Origin: Paenibacillus tengchongensis | GTDB taxonomy: Bacteria; Bacillota; Bacilli; Paenibacillales; Paenibacillaceae | Direction of reading: 5' to 3' | NCBI RefSeq assembly: GCF_008973665.1 | Contig: NZ_WACP01000015.1 | Coordinates: 118,390-182,389 of the forward strand | Length of the DNA: 64,000 bases | In this document: piece by piece, positions 42,524 through 50,369 of the stretch | Layout of the letters: the number at the start of each line of letters is the position of its first letter | Position numbering within the stretch: position 1 is the first letter of the stretch | Position numbers and translations under genes: made by a program | Notes under the pieces: generated by a model | What the model saw: the letters and a program-made list of their open reading frames with translations, nothing else | Databases searched by the model: none | Told to the model about the DNA's origin: nothing

Positions 42524-43033
42524 CCGTGAGGACGGATGCCGCGGGCGTTGCGGAGTACGCTCCAGGGGGCAGGATGCAGCAGGCGTGCTTCGCCGGAATA
42601 CCCGGCGGGCGGCATAAATTCGATTCTGATGTATTCTGTACAGCAGAATACCGCCAAACAAGCTACTATGGCCGGTTAACCCGATTTCAATTGTATAAAG
42701 TGCAATAGAACTCTCCGGCCGGAGCGATATCCCCTCTTTCTATTGTATGAAGTGCAATTGAACTCAAATTTGCGGCTTACTGACACTTAATTGCCGAGCC
42801 AAGAAGATTAGGCAGTGAATCAATCCTGCTTCACAGCGCTTCTAGCGCAAACCTAGGCTAAAACCACAATGTTACACTCACTGCACTTAAACAAACTATT
42901 GCACTAAATACATCCATACGCTGACGGCCGACATACAACTGCAGTGTTGCTCTCACGGCACTTAAAGCTACTTTTACATTGCAGTGCATTTATTTCGTGT
43001 TACTCCAGCCAGTAGCCTTTAAGGAGGTGGATT
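42524..43033. other. intergenic stretch before the first BMC-H gene
   Basis: About 510 bases without a convincing gene. It includes a hairpin TATTCTG-TACAG-CAGAATA (42632-42650), two copies of a 26-base element (42688-42713, 42740-42765) and a degenerate inverted copy near 42893-42915. The AT-rich second half probably carries a promoter for the shell genes. The dense low-GC repeats contrast with the GC-rich genes on both sides. Confidence 0.55.
42688..42765. repeat. two copies of a 26-base intergenic element
   Basis: CAATTGTATAAAGTGCAATAGAACTC (split here as positions 42688-42713) and a second copy at 42740-42765 differ at only four positions. Core: TTGTAT-AAGTGCAAT. Similar segments occur at about 42893-42915 (inverted), 14903-14920 and 1391-1405 (inverted). 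This looks like a dispersed genus-specific intergenic repeat. Confidence 0.55.
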
Positions 43034-43300
43034 ATGCAAGCGATCGGTTTAATCGAGACGCGGGGCCTGACGCCGGCGGTTGAAGCGCTGGATGCCATGT
43101 GCAAGGCCGCAAACGTCCGGCTGCTCGATTTCAAGCGGGTGGGCTCCGGCCTGGTCACGGTCATCGTCGAAGGCGATGTAGCCGCTGTAACGGCAGCCGT
43201 GGAAGCCGGCGGTTCTTCCTACCGGCAGACCGGCGGCCAGCTCATTGCTACCAACGTCATTCCGCGGCCGCATCCGGATCTCGCCAGGATGCTGCTCTAG
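43034..43300 (+). CDS. BMC-H shell protein 1
   Basis: 88 residues, a single BMC domain starting MQAIGLIETRG. BMC-H proteins form hexagonal tiles of the shell facets. The predicted central pore loop reads KRVGSGLVTV, the common small-residue (GSG) type. A conserved C-terminal stretch NVIPRPHPDLARMLL follows. An AAGGAGGTGG ribosome site precedes the ATG. It shows no insertions or extensions. It is followed at 28 bases by the encapsulation-peptide protein. Confidence 0.95.
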   Translation: MQAIGLIETRGLTPAVEALDAMCKAANVRLLDFKRVGSGLVTVIVEGDVAAVTAAVEAGGSSYRQTGGQLIATNVIPRPHPDLARMLL

Positions 43301-43328
43301 CTTATTTGCTTCAAGGAGGTGATCGTCT

Positions 43329-44495
43329 ATGTCCGACTTTATCCAAGAGATCGTGACCGGGGTGCTGCAGCGCAACCGGACAGCAGGCCCGGCAGCAGCA
43401 GGCGCTCCTGCCGCAAGCCTCGGAACGCCCGTCCCGGGCGGTTACCCGCAGCCGCCAGCTCCCGGAGATGTGCGGACGCTCCCGGTCAAGCGCGTCAATT
43501 ACCAGAAGGAGCGGGCCGGCAAGCGCCTGGCTCCGATAGCAGGCAGCACCGCCAGCCCGCTCGATACACCGCTACCCGGCAGCGGCAGCCCCGCACCGGC
43601 GGAAGCACGGCACTCAGGTAACACGGCTGCATCAGCAGCTGCGCCGGGCCCCGGTTACGGCTGCGCCAGCCCGCCCGGTGCGATGCTCTCCAGCAGCGCT
43701 GCCGACGTCTCAGCCACTGCGCCGCTCTACGGCGGCCCCAGCAGCATAGCTGCCCCGCCGCCCGCAGCAGGGCCGGCGGAGGCCCGCCGGCTCGCCGCAG
43801 ACAACCTCTCACCGCTGCTGCTGCGCACGCTTCCGGCCGCTGCCGGCACGGGCGGCGGCACCCCTCCCGCTTCCGGCCGCAGCCCGGAAAGCGCAATTGC
43901 CGGCTCCCTGCCGGACGCGCGGGAGCCCCTCCGCCTGCAGGCGGGCAGCTTCACCGACGCCTGGCTCTTCCCGGAGCTGACCGGTGAGCTCCGCCAGCTC
44001 CTCGGAAGCCCGGGCCGCAATTACAACGCGGCCGGGGTCATCAGCTCCAGCAGCTGCAGGCCAGGCCAGCTATTCGCTGTCGAGGAGATTCTCGCGGACA
44101 CTGCCGGCCTGGAGCCGGATATCCGCTGGGGCGGCGAGTCCGGCTTTGAGCTGAAATTGTTCGGCAGCGAGTCCGCACTGCTGCGCAGCAAGCTTCAGGC
44201 GCTTGCCGACCGGCTCCGGCAGGAAGACAGCGCAGCAAGCGCGCGGGTCTATACCAGCGCAGCCCCGTCCCCGCTGCTGCGCCGGCATTTCGGGGCAGGC
44301 CAGCAGGAAGCGATCGCCATAGTGGCGTCAGGCTCCCGCTGGAGCAGCATCGGCGTCGTGGAGCAATGGCGGCACCGCCATTCCGCTTCCGGCGTGAGCA
44401 TCAGCGCCGAACGCAATTATTGTCTGCTCAGCGGCAGTGCGGCACAGATTGCCGCAGCCGTCTCCCAGCTTAACGCTATAATCGCCGGAGCCTAG
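43329..44495 (+). CDS. probable divergent tandem-BMC protein with encapsulation-like N terminus
   Basis: 388 residues of unusual build. Residues 1-16 (MSDFIQEIVTGVLQRN) form an amphipathic helix like the encapsulation peptides that bind cargo to shells and like the N terminus of PduB. Residues 17-205 are a disordered Pro/Ala/Gly/Ser linker. Residues 206-388 (about 180, the size of two BMC domains) contain two repeats that align by eye: one at about 234-295 (AAGVISSSSCRPGQLFAVEE ... FELKLFGSESALLRSKLQAL) and one at about 328-388 (AIAIVASGSRWSSIGVVEQW ... NYCLLSGSAAQIAAAVSQLN). This spacing matches a BMC-T (trimer-forming) shell protein. I infer that it anchors cargo or scaffold to the shell; there is no strong family match. 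Confidence 0.55.
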   Translation: MSDFIQEIVTGVLQRNRTAGPAAAGAPAASLGTPVPGGYPQPPAPGDVRTLPVKRVNYQKERAGKRLAPIAGSTASPLDTPLPGSGSPAPAEARHSGNTAASAAAPGPGYGCASPPGAMLSSSAADVSATAPLYGGPSSIAAPPPAAGPAEARRLAADNLSPLLLRTLPAAAGTGGGTPPASGRSPESAIAGSLPDAREPLRLQAGSFTDAWLFPELTGELRQLLGSPGRNYNAAGVISSSSCRPGQLFAVEEILADTAGLEPDIRWGGESGFELKLFGSESALLRSKLQALADRLRQEDSAASARVYTSAAPSPLLRRHFGAGQQEAIAIVASGSRWSSIGVVEQWRHRHSASGVSISAERNYCLLSGSAAQIAAAVSQLNAIIAGA

Positions 44496-45001
44496 AATCT
44501 TGACCAAGCCAAGTTCACAGCTCCATTTGTAGATTTCCGCAGCTATTCTCGCATGTTAGATCATATATGCATTACTGCACTTGATATAGTCCAGGTGCTA
44601 GTTAGATTTCCGCCACTTATTTTTTCGCTAAAATGCCTTTTTTCGGACGCTAAGTGGATTTCCGCCATCTATTCTGGAGATAATTCGCTCCAGTCATCAC
44701 TTTCATTGCAATTAAGTGGAAATTATCGAACTAGACTCCAGCTAAGCAGCAAAACGTAGGAAATTAGGTGGTGAAAATCAATTTAATCTCTTAATCAGCT
44801 AAACTTGAGCAGTCAAAATTGATCAGCCAAATCAATAGACTCTATATGCGAACGTCTCCAGCCAGTACTTTTCTCGCAAGCTAGGTGTCGCATAACTGAA
44901 ATTTGATTCGGTCACAGCACTAGTGCATCAACCCGCCGGGATATTAGGACCAACCAGCCAGTACCCGCAGCCATCTATTTGAACCAAGGAGGTAATGCAG
45001 C
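44496..45001. other. intergenic stretch before the second BMC-H gene
   Basis: About 506 AT-rich bases, no gene. It carries three copies of a short TAAGTGG-type element: inverted at about 44608-44622 (GATTTCCGCCACTTA), direct at about 44651-44666 (TAAGTGGATTTCCGCC) and about 44714-44729 (TAAGTGGAAATTATCG). Like the gap at 42.5-43.0 kb, it interrupts the shell genes with repeat-rich low-GC DNA. Confidence 0.5.
44608..44729. repeat. three copies of a TAAGTGG/GGAAATCC intergenic motif
   Basis: GATTTCCGCCACTTA (44608-44622), TAAGTGGATTTCCGCC (about 44651-44666) and TAAGTGGAAATTATCG (about 44714-44729). The first and second form an inverted pair. They resemble repeats I associate with Paenibacillus intergenic regions, and have no evident coding or terminator role. 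Confidence 0.45.
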
Positions 45002-45439
45002 ATGCAAGCGCTCGGCCTGATCGAGACCTTGGGATATACCGCCGCCGTATCGGCGGCAGATGCCGCGCTCAAAGCGGCAGACGTCCAGCTTGTAGCTGTG
45101 GAGAAAATCATCGGCGTCGGCGGCTCCCTGGGGGTAACCATTCACCTCAGCGGGGAAGTCGCTGCGGTAACTTCATCGGTTGCAGCCGGCAAAGCAGAGG
45201 GCGAGCGGGTCGGCAAGGTCGTCTCCGCGCATGTCATCGCCAAAGCCCATGAAGATGTCAGCGGTAAAATTCTGGCGAATTACATGTGGAGTACAGAACG
45301 TACAGCCGTCAAGGCAGATGCGGCACCAGATAGTGCAGCAACAACAGCGCAGGACAGCCCCATCGCCAAAGCGAAGCTGCGCTCCAAAGCCTCGGAGCCT
45401 TCAACGCCACCGCCCCAGCCGCCGGCGCTGCCGGAATAA
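45002..45439 (+). CDS. BMC-H shell protein 2, with C-terminal tail and enlarged pore loop
   Basis: 145 residues. The BMC domain spans 1-95 (MQALGLIETLGYTAAVSAAD). The pore loop, EKIIGVGGSLGVTI, is about four residues longer than that of its paralogues. A tail of about 50 residues follows, rich in Ala, Ser, Lys and Pro and ending in PPPQPPALPE, which could project from the shell or bind partners. An AAGGAGGTAATG-type ribosome site lies just before the ATG. The low-complexity tail and altered pore mark it as specialised rather than bulk shell. Confidence 0.9.
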   Translation: MQALGLIETLGYTAAVSAADAALKAADVQLVAVEKIIGVGGSLGVTIHLSGEVAAVTSSVAAGKAEGERVGKVVSAHVIAKAHEDVSGKILANYMWSTERTAVKADAAPDSAATTAQDSPIAKAKLRSKASEPSTPPPQPPALPE

Positions 45440-45554
45440 ACGCAGCGAAAACCGGCTGCATGCGTAAGCTTTATGCCATACGCCGCGTATCCTTAGCGCC
45501 AAGCTTCTATTACAAGCTTCAACCAACCAAACTTTTATTATGGAGGTCATTACA

Positions 45555-45842
45555 ATGGGAGAATCACTGGGACTTATCGAAACCAAAGGGCTGGTCGGAG
45601 CCATCGAAGCAGCCGATGCCATGGTCAAGGCGGCCAATGTGGAGATTTGCGGCTATGAAAAAATCGGCTTCGGTCTTGTCACCGTCATGGTACGCGGCGA
45701 CGTAGGCGCGGTCAAGGCCGCCACCGACGCCGGAGCGGCCGCCGCCAAACGGGTCGGCGAGCTTGTGTCGGTGCATGTTATTCCGCGTCCGCACAGCGAA
45801 GTCGAACGCGCCCTGCTGTCCAAGGGCGGCGGGATTGAATAA
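45555..45842 (+). CDS. BMC-H shell protein 3
   Basis: 95 residues, single BMC domain (SLGLIETKGLVGAIEAADAM). The pore loop is EKIGFGLVTV, with Phe in the position that faces the pore in GSG-type hexamers, predicting a narrower or aromatic-lined pore. The ATG at 45555 follows GGAGGT; an in-frame ATG at 45540 lies upstream of that site. The nearest neighbours are shell protein 2 and the flavoprotein-like gene. Confidence 0.95.
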   Translation: MGESLGLIETKGLVGAIEAADAMVKAANVEICGYEKIGFGLVTVMVRGDVGAVKAATDAGAAAAKRVGELVSVHVIPRPHSEVERALLSKGGGIE

Positions 45843-45850
45843 CCCGTCCC

Positions 45851-46606
45851 ATGGACAGCCGGCATAGCGCGGTTGCGGAGAATGCCCTGTTAGAGCTGGC
45901 TTACCGCTCTTCAGACAGCCAGTTGAAGCAGAATCATCCGCTGGTGCTGGTCCTGTTGACCGGCCATTTCATCGGCATGGACGAAGGGCTTGCCGCCATC
46001 CGTACGCTCGCCAGAAGCGGCGCACGCCTCAAGCTTGCCGTAGACGGACCGCTGGCAGAGATCATGAGTCTGCGGGATGTGGCCAGTCAATCCGGGGTAG
46101 ATGATATCCTCTCCCCCGCCGATCTCCGTACATTCCCGGCGACCGGTGCGGAGCTGCTGTTTATTCCGGTGCTGTCCCTATCCCTGCTGGCCCGCCTGGC
46201 CCAGCTTGACACTGCGGACCCGCTGGTCAGCCTGGCCGTGCAGTCGCTGTGCGCCGGCAAGCCGGTCGCAGCACTGCAGCTCGGGGCAACGCCCGGTCAT
46301 TACCGCTGGGCAGAGCAAGGCCTCTCCCAGGCAAGCCCGGCGCTTACTCAGGAGCTGCAGCGCAAGCTTGACCTCATCGCCAGCTATGGTGTCAACCTGC
46401 TGGAGCCGGATGAGGTCACCGGCTGGCCAGCCAAGGCCGCTGGCCGGGTACCAAAGAAGCAGGTACTCACCGCAGCGGATGTGCAGGATGCAATGAAGCT
46501 GAACCGGCCTGGCATCGTCCTCGGCAGAACGGCCGTAATAACCCCGCTTGCCGCCGATCTGGCCCGGCAAGCCGGGATTGAACTTACACTTAAAGAGAAA
46601 GGGTGA
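45851..46606 (+). CDS. flavoprotein-like microcompartment-associated protein
   Basis: 251 residues. The N-terminal 180 residues resemble the HFCD-type flavoprotein fold (VLVLLTGHFIGMDEGLAAIR, VDGPLAEIM, GAELLFIPVLSLSLLARLAQ, AGKPVAALQLGATP). The C terminus (KKQVLTAADVQDAM ... VLGRTAVITPLAADLARQAGIEL) matches the short tail found on several microcompartment-associated proteins. The fold could bind FMN or a related cofactor; this would be consistent with a prenyl-FMN pathway nearby. I recognise no definite function. The ribosome site is poor, and translation may be coupled to the shell gene 8 bases upstream. Confidence 0.6.
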   Translation: MDSRHSAVAENALLELAYRSSDSQLKQNHPLVLVLLTGHFIGMDEGLAAIRTLARSGARLKLAVDGPLAEIMSLRDVASQSGVDDILSPADLRTFPATGAELLFIPVLSLSLLARLAQLDTADPLVSLAVQSLCAGKPVAALQLGATPGHYRWAEQGLSQASPALTQELQRKLDLIASYGVNLLEPDEVTGWPAKAAGRVPKKQVLTAADVQDAMKLNRPGIVLGRTAVITPLAADLARQAGIELTLKEKG

Positions 46607-46613
46607 CAATCCC

Positions 46614-46895
46614 ATGATGCTGGGACGGATTACCGGGCATGTCGTTGCTACCCGCAAAGACGAGCATCTGATCGGCACCAAGCTGCTGATCGTGCAGCCG
46701 ATTCTGCCGGACGGCGCGCCGGCTGGACAGCCGCTTGTGGCCGTCGATACGGTCGGTGCAGGCATCGGGGAGATGATTATATACGCCGTCGGCAGCGTCG
46801 CTTCACGGGCAGCGCAGCATCCGGATGCCCCGGTGGATGCTGCGATCATCGGAATCGTGGACAGTGTGGATTGTCCCCGAGCAGGAGGCTTGTAG
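46614..46895 (+). CDS. BMC-P vertex protein (EutN/CcmL family)
   Basis: 93 residues, EutN/CcmL pentamer that caps the twelve vertices of the icosahedral shell (LGRITGHVVATRKDEHLIGTK; LVAVDTVGAGIGEMIIYAVG; IIGIVDSVD). There is only one, the minimum needed to close a shell. The ATG at 46614 (or the adjacent one at 46617) follows AAAGGG and overlaps nothing; the longer upstream frame lies within the flavoprotein-like gene. With three BMC-H genes it makes the shell set complete. Confidence 0.93.
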   Translation: MMLGRITGHVVATRKDEHLIGTKLLIVQPILPDGAPAGQPLVAVDTVGAGIGEMIIYAVGSVASRAAQHPDAPVDAAIIGIVDSVDCPRAGGL

Positions 46896-46898
46896 CTT

Positions 46899-48713
46899 AT
46901 GCGGACTACCGATATCAAAGACGCCATCCAGCGGCGGCGGCTGATCGATGTGCTGCTGTCAGGGCAGCAATATGCAGATCTTGTGCTGCAGGGCGGCTAT
47001 ATTATTAACGTCATTACCCGCGAAATCTATCCGGGGGACGTGGCGGTCAAAGGCGACCGGATACTGCTGGTCGGCGACGCCGGCAAGCTGATTGGCCCTT
47101 CCACCACCGTCGAGCATATCGGCGGCAAATTCGTCAGCCCCGGCTTCATTGACTCCCATATGCATTTCGAGAGCGCCATGCTGACCGTAACCGAATTCTC
47201 CAAGCTGTCCATTCCGAGCGGTACGACCACGCTTGTGGCTGACCCGCATGAGATCGGCAACGTGCTGGGCGTTCCCGGAATGAAAGCGATGATCGACGAA
47301 GCCCGCACCCTCCCGAACCGTGTCCTGTTTACCGTCCCCTGCCTGACGCCGGATGTGCCGGGACTGGAAACGGCTGGAGCAGACATCACTTCACAGGATA
47401 TGCACGAGCTGCTGAACGATGAGCATGTGCAGGGCATCGGCGAACTGCAGGGCTTCAGCAACGTTCATCCCGTCTACCGCAATGCGCCGTATCTGATCGA
47501 CGACCTGCTCGCCTCCGTGTCTTATGCCAAGACCATCGGCAAAACCATCGAAGGCAATGCTCCGGGTCTCGCCGGGGCGGAGCTGGCGGCGCATATTATT
47601 TGCGGCGGCGGCCATGTCTCCTGCCACGAGACAACGACCAAGGAAGAGATGATGGAGAAACTGCGCTACGGCGTAAGCGTCTTTATGCGTGAAGGCTCCT
47701 CCCAGCGGAATATGGCGGAATGCATCCGCGCAATTACCGAGGAAGGCATGGATTCCCGGCGGGCGATTCTCGTCTCCGACGATATGGTGCCCGAGGATCT
47801 GCTGAAGCACGGGCATATGAACGATATCGTGCGGCGGACCATTGCCGAAGGGATCGATCCGGTGGAAGCCATCCAGATGGTAACCATCAATCCGGCGACC
47901 CATTTCGGCTTCCAGGATGTCGGTGTGCTGGCTCCGGGCAAGAAGGCGGATATCGCAGTCATTTCCGACCTCGCCCAAATGACGGTCGACCAGGTCTACA
48001 TCGACGGAGAAAAGGTGGCGGAGCACGGTGAACTGACCCGTGACATTCCTTCCTACATTTATCCGGACTCCGTCAAGAAGTCCGTCAAGCGTAAACCCGT
48101 CAAGCAGCAGGAGCTGCAGCTTGACGCCGGCGGGGCCCAGGGCAGCGTCAGGGTCCGGGCCATCGAGGTGATCCCCGACCAGAACCTGACCGGCGCAGGC
48201 GTTTATTCCGTGCCGGTAAAGGACGGCGCAGCCCAGCCCGCGCCGGAGGAGGATTTGCTGCCGCTGATCGTCGTTGAGCGCCATGGGCGCAGCGGCAAGA
48301 TCGGCAAAACATTTGTGCGCGGCATGAAGCTGAAAAGCGGCGCTATAGCCGAGAGTGTGGCGCATGACACGCATAACATTATCGTGACCGGCACCAATTA
48401 CGCCGATATGGTGACGGCGGTCAACCGGGTCATCGCGATGGACGGCGGCATTGCCATGATCGACGGCGGCAAGGTGGTCGGCGATCTGCCGCTGCGGATC
48501 GGCGGCCTGATGACCGACGAGCTGACCGGCAAAGAGATGAGCACCAGGATCGCCGAGCTGCACCGGCTGGCCCGCGAGGAGCTCGGCTGTACGCTGCATG
48601 TTCCGTTCATGCACCTGTCCTTCCTCTCGCTGGTTACCAGCCCGGCCTGGAAAATCACCGACATCGGCCTGATCGACGCCGACAACTTCACTGTGCTGCC
48701 GCCGCTGGCTTAA
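46899..48713 (+). CDS. adenine-deaminase-like amidohydrolase
   Basis: 604 residues, AdeC/Ade family. The N-terminal metal site is HMH (87-89, in IDSHMHFESAML), with ADPHEI at 114-119, and the C-terminal part has the usual HDTHNIIVTGTN block. Two positions differ from the adenine deaminases I know: the IDGHAPG motif reads IEGNAPG (Asn220 in place of His), and the acidic motif reads ILVSDDMVPEDLL (Asp294/295). Such changes point to a different substrate, or loss of activity. It begins 4 bases after the vertex-protein gene and lies inside the microcompartment operon. Confidence 0.82.
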   Translation: MRTTDIKDAIQRRRLIDVLLSGQQYADLVLQGGYIINVITREIYPGDVAVKGDRILLVGDAGKLIGPSTTVEHIGGKFVSPGFIDSHMHFESAMLTVTEFSKLSIPSGTTTLVADPHEIGNVLGVPGMKAMIDEARTLPNRVLFTVPCLTPDVPGLETAGADITSQDMHELLNDEHVQGIGELQGFSNVHPVYRNAPYLIDDLLASVSYAKTIGKTIEGNAPGLAGAELAAHIICGGGHVSCHETTTKEEMMEKLRYGVSVFMREGSSQRNMAECIRAITEEGMDSRRAILVSDDMVPEDLLKHGHMNDIVRRTIAEGIDPVEAIQMVTINPATHFGFQDVGVLAPGKKADIAVISDLAQMTVDQVYIDGEKVAEHGELTRDIPSYIYPDSVKKSVKRKPVKQQELQLDAGGAQGSVRVRAIEVIPDQNLTGAGVYSVPVKDGAAQPAPEEDLLPLIVVERHGRSGKIGKTFVRGMKLKSGAIAESVAHDTHNIIVTGTNYADMVTAVNRVIAMDGGIAMIDGGKVVGDLPLRIGGLMTDELTGKEMSTRIAELHRLAREELGCTLHVPFMHLSFLSLVTSPAWKITDIGLIDADNFTVLPPLA

Positions 48714-48768
48714 CCCCCCCATAAACCGGGGGCTTAACATGGCGGCCCGCAATAAGGAGGACGAACCC

Positions 48769-49452
48769 ATGGGCATCAAGGTTATCGACTTGTCCCAGGA
48801 AATCTATCAGGGAATGCCGGTATTCCCGCCGCATCAGAAGACAATGATTTTTCCCAATATGAGCCATGAAGAGAGCAAGGCTAAGCTCGGCTTCGAGTTC
48901 GCCACGAACAACCTGCTGATCAACGAGCACGGGCCGACCCACAGCGACGCCACCTATGAATACGATCCGCAGGGGCAGACGATCGACGAGATGCCTTTGG
49001 AGTATTTCTACGGCCCGGCCGTCTGTCTGGATCTCTCCCATATCTCGCCGGATGGCTGCATTACCCGCCGCGATCTGGAGCAGGCGCTGCAGCGCGGCTA
49101 TCTTCACCTTGACCGTGGCGACATCGTTCTGCTGTATACCGGCCATTACAACCGCGCATACGGTACAGACGAATGGCTGACCCGCTATACGGGCCTGGAT
49201 TACGGAGCGGCGGAATGGCTGGCGCAGCAGGGTGTCGTCAATATCGGCATTGACGCCCCGTCGATCGACAACCCGCTGGATCCGGATTTCTCCGGACATC
49301 TGATCTGCCGCGAATACAAGCTGACCAATACGGAGAATCTGTGCAATCTGGACCGGGTAGCCCAGCGGCGTTTTCTGTACTTCGGGCTTCCGCTCCGAAT
49401 CCGCAAGGGCACCGGCTCTCCGGTACGGGCCGTGGCCGTATTTATCGAATAA
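48769..49452 (+). CDS. cyclase-family metal hydrolase
   Basis: 227 residues, cyclase family (kynurenine formamidase/isatin hydrolase-like). The metal-binding motif HGPTHSDA (family HxGTHxDxP) is present at about residues 58-65, and there is a second family region, NIGIDAPSIDNPL. These enzymes open cyclic amides or hydrolyse N-formyl compounds. The ATG at 48769 follows AAGGAGG by eight bases; the upstream ATG at 48739 lacks a site. It follows the adenine-deaminase-like gene by 55 bases. Confidence 0.85.
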   Translation: MGIKVIDLSQEIYQGMPVFPPHQKTMIFPNMSHEESKAKLGFEFATNNLLINEHGPTHSDATYEYDPQGQTIDEMPLEYFYGPAVCLDLSHISPDGCITRRDLEQALQRGYLHLDRGDIVLLYTGHYNRAYGTDEWLTRYTGLDYGAAEWLAQQGVVNIGIDAPSIDNPLDPDFSGHLICREYKLTNTENLCNLDRVAQRRFLYFGLPLRIRKGTGSPVRAVAVFIE

Positions 49453-49467
49453 GGAGGCGGCTGAACC

Positions 49468-50097
49468 ATGCGTGCCGATGAACGCATCATTGAAGAAATT
49501 ACCGTCCCCCCGTATGAAGGGCGCAGCGCCCGCATCCGCAAAGGCCAGACCCTCTACATTATCGATGTGGAGGGCAAGCAGGTCGGGGATTTCGTCTGTT
49601 TTAACGCTGACGACCCGGAGGAGCATGTCTCCCCGGTGCATATGCGCTCTTCGCTCAGCAGTATCCGGCTGAAGCCGGGCGACGGCCTGTACAGCAACCG
49701 GCGACGGCCGTTGATGCAGCTGACCCGGGATACCGTGGGCAAGCATGATTTCTTTTTTCCGGCCTGCGATTATTACCGGTACAAGGTCGATTTCGGTCTG
49801 GAAGAGCATCCCAATTGCCACGATAACCTGCAGAAGGCCTTGCGGCAATACGGCCTGGAGCCCAGAGAAATTCCCGATCCAATCAACTGGTTCATGAACA
49901 ACGCTCTCGATGAGAATCTGGATTATGTGATCGAGGAACCGTTGTCCCGGCCCGGCGATTATGTGGCACTCCTGGCACTGACCGACTGCATCGTTGCCCT
50001 CTCTGCCTGCTCGCAGGACCTGGCCCCCGTCAATGCCTATCAAGTAACGCCACTGCGGATGCAAATTACCGAACCGGTAAGCCGGCAGCTTTTGTAA
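49468..50097 (+). CDS. DUF1989 protein (urea-carboxylase-associated family)
   Basis: 209 residues, DUF1989. Landmarks are QTLYIIDVEGKQVGDFVCFN near the N terminus, GLYSNRRRPLMQLTRD, HDFFFPACDYYRY and a C-terminal VNAYQVTPLRMQI. Members sit beside urea carboxylase/allophanate hydrolase genes and in purine- and guanidine-related loci; the activity of most is unproven. Starts 15 bases after the cyclase stop, with AAGGAGG. It appears to be the last gene of the microcompartment operon. Confidence 0.82.
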   Translation: MRADERIIEEITVPPYEGRSARIRKGQTLYIIDVEGKQVGDFVCFNADDPEEHVSPVHMRSSLSSIRLKPGDGLYSNRRRPLMQLTRDTVGKHDFFFPACDYYRYKVDFGLEEHPNCHDNLQKALRQYGLEPREIPDPINWFMNNALDENLDYVIEEPLSRPGDYVALLALTDCIVALSACSQDLAPVNAYQVTPLRMQITEPVSRQLL

Positions 50098-50147
50098 TAT
50101 TCCCGCTTAGAATCGCAATGCACCTCCGTATCTCCCCCCATTGCGGC

Positions 50148-50180
50148 AGCCCCCGGCCTTGTGCCAGGCGGGCTTGTTCC
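50148..50180 (+). terminator. probable terminator of the microcompartment operon
   Basis: AGCCCCCGGCC and GGCGGGCT (with GCC) form a GC-rich hairpin followed by TTGTTCCGTTT. An outer pair CGCAATG/CATTGCG lies just before it. It is about 50 bases after the DUF1989 stop. Confidence 0.5.
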
Positions 50181-50245
50181 GTTTGCCGTCCTATACTCCG
50201 GCTTATGATGCGCTACAGTTCTCTTTTGTACAGTAAAATCAGGTA

Positions 50246-50302
50246 AGCCGCCTGCTGGAGGACACGGTCCTGCCGGTGACCGCTATCGCCGAGCGCTGTT
50301 GA
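50246..50302 (+). pseudogene. fragment of an AraC-type helix-turn-helix
   Basis: This frame reads SRLLEDTVLPVTAIAERC then a stop, which is the recognisable helix-turn-helix stretch of AraC regulators (LLxxTxLPVxxIAERCGF). No start or further domain survives on either side. I read it as a relic of a deleted or rearranged regulator gene; short length leaves a chance of coincidence. Confidence 0.5.
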
Positions 50303-50369
50303 TGGAAGGTATCATTCTCGCGATGAACAACTAGTATAATTAACCAAATTTATTACGGAGAGGTGTAAA

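Noticed and set aside
41150..42661. Minus-strand open frame of 503 codons opposite ubiD
   Set aside because: Shadow of ubiD; Asp/His/Arg/Leu-rich product with no recognisable motif.
48688..50064. Minus-strand open frame of 458 codons opposite the cyclase and DUF1989 genes
   Set aside because: It spans two well-supported plus-strand genes and their gap, and its product has shadow-like composition.
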